From Sinobaca qinghaiensis (GTDB lineage: Bacteria; Bacillota; Bacilli; Bacillales; Marinococcaceae): a stretch of DNA of 64,000 bases. A program made the translations under genes and the position numbers. Location: NCBI RefSeq assembly GCF_003610495.1, contig NZ_RAPK01000006.1, positions 368,839 through 432,838 on the forward strand. Direction: 5' to 3'. How positions within the stretch are numbered: position 1 is the stretch's first letter; each line of letters opens with the position of its first letter. This document shows positions 26,031 to 33,115 of the stretch, piece by piece. Below the pieces are notes generated by a model. It worked only from the letters and a program-made list of their open reading frames with translations, was not told the DNA's origin and did no database searches.

Positions 26031-26421
26031 ATGACTGCAGGTACGCCAGCCGTGCTAAAATTTCTTCTTCATTTATAGCGGCGGAGGAATTTAGAATGCG
26101 GCCGTTATAGAAAATCGTATTCGGATGAGCCTTCGTAAAAAATCGATGGAGTGCCTGGAACAAGCCCAGGGAGGAAAATCGCCAGTGGCGGAGAAAGTAA
26201 ATAAGAATAGCCGAAGTGTTGCGTGGATCTAAATACGTGATCGACACAGAGTCTCCATAAGTCTCGTAAATGGCCCGGTATACGGATCCGAGCCGTTCCA
26301 TGCTTGCGCGGACGTCCTGAAACGTATCTGTCATATTGATGAACCCGTCATCAGCAAGACCCCCGCATCAGTCCCCTCCTATCTGCGGGCTGGTACGGAT
26401 GATCATAATTTCTTTTTTCAT
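26029..26421 (-). CDS. Putative small selenoprotein with vicinal Sec-Cys pair
   Basis: The ATG at 26421 has a perfect AAAAGGAGGG 7 bases upstream. The frame gives MKKEIMIIRTSPQIGGD, meets TGA at 26370-26368, then runs C-GGLADDGFINM and on to 26029. With UGA as Sec18 the product has 130 residues. Without read-through the shortened frame would start at an ATG at 26334 that has no ribosome site. The GGD-U-CGG segment looks like a redox pair, followed by helices and a beta-helix core (VSITYLDPRNTSAILIYFL). It could be a small thioredoxin-fold oxidoreductase, but I do not recognise the family with certainty. A hairpin with GGG in the loop follows the UGA. Confidence 0.72.
26337..26353 (-). promoter_or_regulatory. 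Candidate bacterial SECIS hairpin
   Basis: On the minus strand TGATGA and TCATCA form a 6-bp stem with loop CGGGT, lying inside the coding frame. The loop GGG begins about 21 bases after the UGA (26370-26368), as expected for a SelB-binding bacterial SECIS. Confidence 0.55.
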
Positions 26422-26521
26422 AAATAACCCTCCTTTTCTTTATTATCTATTATAAAAGAAAACGGTGCGTAGTAACGTAAGTTATCTTACATTTCTGAAA
26501 AATAATCAGGAGGAATGAGAC

Positions 26522-26995
26522 GTGATGGAAATTAAGAATCTGGAATTTCACCATCTGTGCGCCGACAGCATCGGGCTCGATCAGATGAGGCAGGTAAATG
26601 AGCTGTACGCCGTGGCATTTGCGGAAGAGGAAATGTATCTGCACCACCGGCCATCGGATGAGTACCTGCTGAAGCAGCTGAAGAAGGATCATGTTATTGT
26701 CTGCACGGCTGTTACGGAAGGGAAAGTAATCGCTGCGCTAACCGCCTATGTGTTCGACAAACTGGAGCGGGAAACGACAGAAATGTATGTGTATGATCTC
26801 GCGGTTGACGAGAGCTGCCGCCGGCAGAAAGCCGCTACCCGCCTGCTTCAGTTTCTTTTCCAGAAAGCGGACAAGTTCAACGTGTCTGCCATATTTATTC
26901 AGGCGGACAAAGAAGATAAGCCGGCCGTAGCGCTGTACGAAACCTTTGGGATAAAAGAAGATGTGTTTCACTTTGATATTTATACGAAACCTTAA
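26522..26995 (+). CDS. GNAT acetyltransferase related to AAC(3)-I
   Basis: 157 residues; GTG at 26522 or ATG at 26525 follow AGGAGG. It is a Gcn5-type acetyltransferase whose sequence tracks the AAC(3)-I aminoglycoside enzymes: MYVYDLAVDESCRRQKAATRLL, with the acetyl-CoA loop RRQKAA in place of the usual RRQGIA, then AIFIQADKEDKPAVALYETFGIKEDVFHFDI. The last stretch is nearly diagnostic. It probably acetylates an amine, perhaps an aminoglycoside; being chromosomal and divergent it may have another natural substrate. It is divergent from the selenoprotein gene. Confidence 0.85.
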   Translation: MMEIKNLEFHHLCADSIGLDQMRQVNELYAVAFAEEEMYLHHRPSDEYLLKQLKKDHVIVCTAVTEGKVIAALTAYVFDKLERETTEMYVYDLAVDESCRRQKAATRLLQFLFQKADKFNVSAIFIQADKEDKPAVALYETFGIKEDVFHFDIYTKP

Positions 26996-27140
26996 AAGAA
27001 AGGAAGGTTGGAAGCGGGATTGGTTCAGCCCGATCACCAAATATTTTTGACATTATCAAGAGTGTCGGAAACCCCAATCATTATTGATTTTAAGTATCAT
27101 AAAAAACGACAGAGACCTCTTAAATGAGTGTATTAAATAA

Positions 27141-27190
27141 AAAAAGACTGAAACACAAAGATGAAGTGATCTTTGTGTTTCAGTCTTTTT
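27141..27190. terminator. Very long bidirectional terminator
   Basis: Two 22-base arms (27141-27162 and 27169-27190) are perfectly complementary around the loop GAAGTG, with A's on one side and T's on the other. It separates the acetyltransferase gene from the sigma-54 regulator. Confidence 0.92.
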
Positions 27191-27226
27191 TTATTTGGGA
27201 CGAAAAGATACCTACCGGCAGAATGT

Positions 27227-29173
27227 TCAGCGGCTTTCGGAACGGGGAGACAAGTGCTCCAGCCCCGCCCTGGTAATCTGTGATCCCATTCGACCGCGTC
27301 CTTTCTCGACAAAGCCGCGTTGATGAAGCTCTTCGATTCTCAGGCGTATTTGCTGTAGAGTCAGAGTGGATACCTCTTCTGCCAGCTGTTTGAGACTTTT
27401 CCGTTCACTTGAAGCAAGTGCCGACAGAATGGTTTCATGTTCGGAAGTAAGAGAATCAGACATGGCTGCGGAGTGGACGGCTTCGGGGAGATCCTCAGGC
27501 TGTATCTCTCCGCTGCTGAGCGTAACGGCATAGGCAAGGCAGCTTTTTAATTCACGGATATTGCCGGGCCATGAATATGATTCAAGAACACGGAGCGCTT
27601 CACTTGAAATCGTCCGATCGGCAGGAAGAAACTCTTCAATAAGCAGCCGCAGATCTTCTTTTCTGCTGCGCAGAGGCGGAATGATTAAAGGCAGTACCTG
27701 CAGTCGGTAAAATAGATCCTTACGAAACATATTATTTTGTACTTCTTCTTTTAACATTTTATTTGTCGCTGTTACAATCCGTACTTCTACAGATATATTA
27801 CGGTCTCCGCCGACGCGGCGTATTTCGCCTTCCTGAAGCACACGCAGCAGCTGCCCCTGCACATTAGGGCTGAGGTCACCGATTTCATCAAGAAAGAGGG
27901 TCCCGCCGGAAGCAAGTTCAAAAAGACCACGGCGTCCGCCTTTCTGTGCCCCGGTAAAGGTTCCTTCCTCGTAGCCGAATAGTTCACTCATCAGCAGGCT
28001 CTCTGTCATTGCTCCTGCGTTAACGGCGAAGAAAGGCCCCTGCCATACCGGCGAATTGTAGTGAATGGCATGAGCGAACAGTTCTTTACCGACCCCGGTT
28101 TCTCCTTGGATCAGCACAGGATGGGAAGAGGCAGCCATTTTTCGTGCGGCTTCCTTGGCTGCGGTCATCTGCGGATCGCGGGCAATAATATCATCAAGCG
28201 TATATTGCGGACGGAGCACCTGCAGCTGCGCTTTTTTCGCAGCCTGTTCTACTTCGTAGGCGGCTTCCACACTTTTAATGGTCAGAATGGATCCTTCAAA
28301 AGACGAAGTGACCGTTTTATACTGCAGGTACTCCTTATTGTTAATCGTAACGAATTTTCTGCGATCGCTGCTCGTTAAAAAATCTCCAATCGGCGTTTCG
28401 TTCAGAATGTTTTTTACCGGGCGTCCGAGCAGTGTTTCTTCTTTCATATTCAGCAGCGCGGCCATCCGTTCGTTGGCTGCTGTAATATGGCCTGCTTTGT
28501 TAAAAGCGAGAATGGCATCATCCATTTGATTTAAAAGCTCATGGTAATGGGCATTCAGTGCTTTTGTATGTTCTTCCTGCTTCAGCAGGTGCTGCTGAAG
28601 CTGGACAATTGTTTGTAAGTATCTCTCCGAGATAGAAGAAGCAAGCGGCAGCTGAAAAAAGGAAACAATATTAAGAAGCGTAGCCATATTAAACGGACGT
28701 ACGCCGATATCGATTACGTGTGAAATAGAGGGCGGGCAGCGCTCCGGTTCCCCCGGCGTTATGGCTGTACTGAGTTCCCCGTAGTACATACGTGCTGGAT
28801 CATAAGGGACCGGGGTTAAATGAGTAAAGCCGAGCTGGTACAGTGATTCGGCGGTTTCTTCAATCGATGTGCTGTCGTCATTAACGAGAAGAACCTTTCC
28901 TTCCGGCTGTTTTAAAAGCAGAGAAAACGACTCCGGATCAATGGTGCGCGTCCCCGTTAATCCATATGTATGCAGAGCAGGATGAAGAGCCTCCCATTCT
29001 GTGCGTACGGAAAATGAAGAAAACACAAACATGTCGGCGCTCCCGATCCAGGGTGGGTTCTGTTCTTCATCGAGTGCGCAGCTTTTAATGACAAGAAAAT
29101 CTCCAAGCAGATGAATGAGCTGATGCAACAGTACCTGCTCTGTTTTTTTGCTTCCGGCAATAAGCGCAATCAT
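27227..29173 (-). CDS. Sigma-54-dependent transcriptional activator (PAS, AAA+)
   Basis: 648 residues from the ATG at 29173 (MIALIAGSKKTEQ), which has AAAGGCTG upstream; the longer frame overlaps the promoter. The N-terminal 190 residues resemble a PrpR-like sensor region. A PAS-type domain follows (LLNQMDDAILAFNKAGHITAANERM). The AAA+ domain has GETGVGKELFAHAIHY (Walker A), the sigma-54 contact loop GTFTGA in place of GAFTGA, and LFLDEIGDL (Walker B). The C-terminal end is a winged helix (LKQLAEEVSTLTLQQIRLRIEELHQRGFVEK) rather than a Fis helix. It must activate the divergent operon through the -24/-12 promoter at 29271. Confidence 0.92.
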   Translation of the reverse strand: MIALIAGSKKTEQVLLHQLIHLLGDFLVIKSCALDEEQNPPWIGSADMFVFSSFSVRTEWEALHPALHTYGLTGTRTIDPESFSLLLKQPEGKVLLVNDDSTSIEETAESLYQLGFTHLTPVPYDPARMYYGELSTAITPGEPERCPPSISHVIDIGVRPFNMATLLNIVSFFQLPLASSISERYLQTIVQLQQHLLKQEEHTKALNAHYHELLNQMDDAILAFNKAGHITAANERMAALLNMKEETLLGRPVKNILNETPIGDFLTSSDRRKFVTINNKEYLQYKTVTSSFEGSILTIKSVEAAYEVEQAAKKAQLQVLRPQYTLDDIIARDPQMTAAKEAARKMAASSHPVLIQGETGVGKELFAHAIHYNSPVWQGPFFAVNAGAMTESLLMSELFGYEEGTFTGAQKGGRRGLFELASGGTLFLDEIGDLSPNVQGQLLRVLQEGEIRRVGGDRNISVEVRIVTATNKMLKEEVQNNMFRKDLFYRLQVLPLIIPPLRSRKEDLRLLIEEFLPADRTISSEALRVLESYSWPGNIRELKSCLAYAVTLSSGEIQPEDLPEAVHSAAMSDSLTSEHETILSALASSERKSLKQLAEEVSTLTLQQIRLRIEELHQRGFVEKGRGRMGSQITRAGLEHLSPRSESR

Positions 29174-29270
29174 TAAATCAGCCTTTCTTTTTATGTTTTT
29201 AATTATAATATCATAACAACATATAAATAAAACGGTTAAAATAAAAACACGCTGTAGAGCGGCTGCGGCG

Positions 29271-29287
29271 TTGGCATCTATTTTGCA
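29271..29287 (+). promoter_or_regulatory. Sigma-54 promoter (-24/-12)
   Basis: TTGGCAT at 29271 and TTGCA at 29283 match the TGGCAC-N5-TTGCW consensus with the exact 10-base gap between GG and GC. It is 40 bases ahead of the YfcC-type gene and faces away from the sigma-54 activator gene. Confidence 0.9.
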
Positions 29288-29326
29288 TAGTAACAGGACA
29301 TAGATGAAAAGGGAGGAATATTGATT

Positions 29327-30826
29327 ATGCCAAAAAAAGGTATTCAAATGCCGCATACGTTCGTTATTATATTTGGAGTTGTCGTTCTGGCAGCACTGAT
29401 GACGTATTTAATACCGATGGGAATATTTGAAACAGAAGAAGTTACATATGACAATCAGGGGCAGGAGGACACACGCACGGTGCTCATGCCGGAAACGTTT
29501 CAGTATGAAACCGGTGAAACAGGAGAGCCGCTGCGGGACGGCGTCAGTTTATTTGAGCCGTTTGGTGAAGCGGGTTTTCTGAACTATATGTTCGAAGGAT
29601 TGGTATCCGGTGATAAATGGGGATCCGCTGTCGGAGTTGTCGCCTTTATTCTTATTATCGGCGGCGCTTTTGGGATCATTATGCGTACCAAGGCCATCGA
29701 TCAGGGTATTCTTGCGGTGATTGATAAAACAAAGGGAAGAGAAGCACTGCTGATTCCGGTTATGTTTTTCATCTTTTCGCTCGGGGGTGCGGTGTTTGGC
29801 ATGGGAGAAGAGGCGATAGCCTTTGCAATCATCCTGATTCCGCTCGTTATAGCGCTCGGGTATGATGCAATTACCGGTGTCATGATCACCTATGTGGCCA
29901 CACAGATTGGGTTTGCCTCTTCCTGGATGAATCCGTTTGGGGTAGCAATTGTTCAGGGCGTATCGGACGTACCCGTTTTATCCGGGGCGCCTTTCCGGAT
30001 CGTGATGTGGATTGTATTTACCGGCGTCGGGATTGCCTATACGATTTGGTATGCCTCCAAAGTACGGCGGGATCCCTCCAAATCGTATTCACCTGAAGCC
30101 AATGCATATTTTAAATCGCAGAGTAATACACAGGATATCAGCGGAAAGTTTAAGCTTGGCGACGCGCTTGTAGTAACTACACTTGGTCTCGGAATTGTCT
30201 GGATTGTCTGGGGGGTTGTGCGTGACGCCTACTATATCCCGGAAATCGCGACGCAGTTTTTTACGATCGGGCTTGTTGCAGGGGTAATCGGCGTCTTGTT
30301 TAAGTTAAATAATATGACCGTTAATGATATAGCGGAAGGCTTCAGCGAAGGGGCCCAGCAGTTGCTTCCGGCTGCACTTATCGTTGGAATGGCAAAAGGA
30401 ATTGTGATTATTCTGGGTGGAGATGATCCGGCCGCGGCGTCCGTACTCAATACGATTTTATATAGCGCAGGCGGCCTTGTGGATAACATGCCGGAAGTTG
30501 TGTCTGCCTCGTTTATTCTCCTGTTCCAGTCCATTATTAATTTCTTTGTTGTCTCTGGTTCGGGCCAAGCTGCATTAACGATGCCGCTGATTGCGCCGCT
30601 TTCTGACATTGCTGGTGTTACGCGTCAGGTTGCGGTTCTCGGGTTTCAGCTTGGAGACGGACTGACAAATATGATCGTTCCGACCTCGGCGGCACTTATG
30701 GGAACACTCGGTGCAGCACGTGTCGGCTGGGGTACGTGGTTCCGGTTTATTTTTAAATTTCAGCTGTTGATGATGGGGCTGGCACTTGCCTTTGTTATCA
30801 TCGCAGTACTTATTGACTTTTCATAA
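29327..30826 (+). CDS. YfcC/AitC-family membrane transporter
   Basis: 499 residues from the ATG at 29327 with GGGAGG 10 bases ahead. It is a polytopic membrane protein with about twelve hydrophobic stretches and an acidic loop after the first helix (ETEEVTYDNQGQEDTRTVLMPETFQYE). Family stretches include GGAFGIIMRTKAIDQGI, FGMGEEAIAFAIILIPL, SSWMNPFGVAIVQGVSDVPVLSGAPFR and SGQAALTMPLIAPLSD. Members of this family are uncharacterised or move peptides or amino acids. Here it leads an operon with isoaspartyl dipeptidase, so uptake of isoaspartyl dipeptides or a related amide is likely. Confidence 0.85.
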   Translation: MPKKGIQMPHTFVIIFGVVVLAALMTYLIPMGIFETEEVTYDNQGQEDTRTVLMPETFQYETGETGEPLRDGVSLFEPFGEAGFLNYMFEGLVSGDKWGSAVGVVAFILIIGGAFGIIMRTKAIDQGILAVIDKTKGREALLIPVMFFIFSLGGAVFGMGEEAIAFAIILIPLVIALGYDAITGVMITYVATQIGFASSWMNPFGVAIVQGVSDVPVLSGAPFRIVMWIVFTGVGIAYTIWYASKVRRDPSKSYSPEANAYFKSQSNTQDISGKFKLGDALVVTTLGLGIVWIVWGVVRDAYYIPEIATQFFTIGLVAGVIGVLFKLNNMTVNDIAEGFSEGAQQLLPAALIVGMAKGIVIILGGDDPAAASVLNTILYSAGGLVDNMPEVVSASFILLFQSIINFFVVSGSGQAALTMPLIAPLSDIAGVTRQVAVLGFQLGDGLTNMIVPTSAALMGTLGAARVGWGTWFRFIFKFQLLMMGLALAFVIIAVLIDFS

Positions 30827-30845
30827 TGACAACAGGAGGACTATT

Positions 30846-32012
30846 ATGTTTACACTCATACGCGGAGCTGATGTATATGCTCCAGAACCGCTGGGCAGGA
30901 AAGATGTGCTGCTTTGCGGTGGGCAGATTATATTGGTAAAGCGTCACATAGACTTACCGAAGACGCTCGACGTTCAGGTGGTGGAAGCAGAAGGGAAATA
31001 TTTGGTCCCGGGGCTGATTGACAGCCACGTGCATATTATCGGCGGCGGCGGGGAGGGTGGACCTGCGACCCGTACACCTGAACTTCGGATAACGCAGGCC
31101 GTCCGTGCTGGTATTACAACGGTGATCGGAGTGATCGGTACAGATGGCACAACCCGCACTGCGGCGGAGCTTGTGACAAAAGCGAGAGGGCTGGAAGCAG
31201 AAGGCATCAGCTGTTACTGCCATGTAGGTAACTATCACATCCCGGTTCGTACAATTACAGGAGCCATTGAAGATGACATGCTTCTGATTGATCGAATTAT
31301 TGGTGTTGGAGAAGTGGCAATAAGCGATCACCGCTCGTCGCAGCCGACAAAAGAAGAGCTTGCGAAAGTCGCTTCCCAGGCGAGGATAGGGGGCATGCTC
31401 TCCGGTAAAGCGGGGATCGTTAATGTCCATATTGGTGCCGGTGAAAGCAGGCTTGATCTTCTGTTTGAAGTAGCGGATACAACCGAACTTCCGTTAACAA
31501 GCTTCTGCCCGACCCACGTGAATCGTACCGAAAAGTTGTTTCAGGCAGGGCTTACTTTTGCTGAGAAAGGCGGGGTAATCGACTTTACGACGAGTACGAT
31601 ACCGCAGTTTCTTGAAGACGGGGAGGTCAATGCGCCCCAAGCTGTGCGACGTGCTCTGGAAGCGGGCGTGAATGAGAACCTTTTAACGATGACTTCCGAT
31701 GGCCAGGGGAGCCTGCCGGATTTCAATGCAAAAGGAGAATTAATTGGAATGACGGCAGCGGACGTTGGCAGCCTGCACCGTGCACTGCAGGCCGCTATAG
31801 TAGAAGAAGGGGTAGCGCCGGAACAGGCACTTAAAACCGTTACCCAAAATCCGGCCTCCGTGCTGAAGCTTCATCAAAAAGGAAGGATCGCTGCCGGTAT
31901 GGATGGGGACGTTCTGCTGCTGGATGGTGATTGGAATGTAGACAGTCTCTGGGCAAAGGGTAAATGTATGATGGAAAATAAAGAAATGCTTACTAAAGAT
32001 ACGTTTGGATAG
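30846..32012 (+). CDS. iadA: Isoaspartyl dipeptidase
   Basis: 388 residues from the ATG at 30846 (AGGAGG upstream), the usual length of IadA. It is an amidohydrolase-superfamily zinc peptidase with the metal motif DSHVHIIGGGGEGG, the Glu/His stretch EVAISDHRSSQP, later FCPTHVNRT, TSDGQGSLPDF with the catalytic Asp, and AGMDGDVLLLD at the end. It cleaves beta-aspartyl dipeptides left by proteolysis of proteins with isoaspartate. The gene follows the transporter 19 bases later and shares its sigma-54 promoter. Confidence 0.93.
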   Translation: MFTLIRGADVYAPEPLGRKDVLLCGGQIILVKRHIDLPKTLDVQVVEAEGKYLVPGLIDSHVHIIGGGGEGGPATRTPELRITQAVRAGITTVIGVIGTDGTTRTAAELVTKARGLEAEGISCYCHVGNYHIPVRTITGAIEDDMLLIDRIIGVGEVAISDHRSSQPTKEELAKVASQARIGGMLSGKAGIVNVHIGAGESRLDLLFEVADTTELPLTSFCPTHVNRTEKLFQAGLTFAEKGGVIDFTTSTIPQFLEDGEVNAPQAVRRALEAGVNENLLTMTSDGQGSLPDFNAKGELIGMTAADVGSLHRALQAAIVEEGVAPEQALKTVTQNPASVLKLHQKGRIAAGMDGDVLLLDGDWNVDSLWAKGKCMMENKEMLTKDTFG

Positions 32013-32027
32013 TAGTATGTAAAAAGC

Positions 32028-32051
32028 CGATCTGTTGAGATCGGTTTTTTA
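32028..32051 (+). terminator. Terminator of the iadA operon
   Basis: CCGATCT and AGATCGG form a perfect 7-bp stem around GTTG, followed by TTTTTT. Confidence 0.9.
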
Positions 32052-32186
32052 GTTGTCTTTACAATGTGTAAAACCCTTGTGCTTCACTGCTTTTCATAAG
32101 GTATGGGCCTGATTTCGGGTGTATATTCATCTAACACCTATAAGGTGAATAAGGTATGATAAACAAAAACGAAATGGGGATTGGCT

Positions 32187-32732
32187 GTGATTTATGTTGC
32201 TCTTTTAAGAGGAATTAACGTAGGCGGGAAAAATAAAGTGGATATGAAAATGCTGAAGCTGACGTTTGAAAACGCCGGAATGACTGATGTAGTAACGTAC
32301 ATTAACACGGGCAATATCATTTTTTCGCATCATAACCTGTCAAAAGCAGAGCTGGCCCATGTCCTGGAAGAAGTCATCTATAAGGATTTTGAATTGCACA
32401 TTAGGGTAGTCATCCGCAGCATTGATGAGATCAGACAGATCATGGACGCGGTTCCAGACACTTGGCAGAACGACAAACATATGAAAAGCGACGTACTGTT
32501 TTTATGGGAGGACATAGACGACGAGTCTGTTCTGGAAAACCTCGTGATCAAGCCCGATATCGATACGGTGACGTATGTTCCGGGAGCCGTACTCTGGTCA
32601 GTAGCCAAAAAAGATGTAACGAAAAGTGGATTATCGAGGATCGTGGGAACGAAATTATACAAGCAGATGACGGTACGAAACGTGAACACGGCCCGTAAAA
32701 TATATGAACTCATGCAGACAGCACCGAGATAA
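32187..32732 (+). CDS. DUF1697-family protein
   Basis: 181 residues from the GTG at 32187, which follows GGGGA; an in-frame TTG is upstream. The product starts IYVALLRGINVGGKNKVDMKMLKLTFENAGMTDVVTYINTGNIIF, the DUF1697 signature, and has the family end SGLSRIVGTKLYKQMTVRNVNTARKIYEL. Its biochemical role is unknown. It stands between two terminators as its own unit. Confidence 0.92.
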   Translation: MIYVALLRGINVGGKNKVDMKMLKLTFENAGMTDVVTYINTGNIIFSHHNLSKAELAHVLEEVIYKDFELHIRVVIRSIDEIRQIMDAVPDTWQNDKHMKSDVLFLWEDIDDESVLENLVIKPDIDTVTYVPGAVLWSVAKKDVTKSGLSRIVGTKLYKQMTVRNVNTARKIYELMQTAPR

Positions 32733-32815
32733 AACACAGATTGGCTATTTGAATGAAGACATAGTAGAATAGACCTAAGACACAAAAGGTTTTTTAGAAG
32801 GAAAGGGCGATATAA

Positions 32816-32956
32816 ATGGCATTAAAAGATAAATTCGACCAGCTGAAAGGTAAAGCTATGGAAAAAGGAAAACTTCACTGGGAGGAAAACAAAGACCAGT
32901 ATAAAGAGAAAGGCCGGCATTTGAAAGATACGATACAAAAGAAAATGTCCAAATAA
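32816..32956 (+). CDS. Small basic protein, 46 residues
   Basis: The ATG at 32816 is preceded by GAAGGAAAGG and the frame runs to TAA at 32954, giving 46 residues rich in Lys, Glu, Asp and Gln (LKDKFDQLKGKAMEKGK). Two 15-20-residue amphipathic helices are likely, much as in CsbD- or YtxH-type stress proteins but shorter. It is too small to classify. The terminator just after it supports a real gene. Confidence 0.6.
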   Translation: MALKDKFDQLKGKAMEKGKLHWEENKDQYKEKGRHLKDTIQKKMSK

Positions 32957-32971
32957 ATGGTAGTACTGGTA

Positions 32972-33006
32972 ATGAGTCTCTACATAAAAAAGAGGCTCAT
33001 TTTTTA
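32972..33006 (+). terminator. Terminator after the small basic protein gene
   Basis: ATGAGTCTCT (32972-32981) pairs with AGAGGCTCAT (32991-33000) with one G-T wobble, followed by T's. Confidence 0.85.
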
Positions 33007-33115
33007 TTGAAAAAAGAAAACGCCTCAGCGGTATAAACAAAAGGATCGCGGGGACCGATAGAACAAGCACATGCTCTTTCTGCCGGAGCGGCTTACGAAA
33101 GGGGGATCAAGGCTC

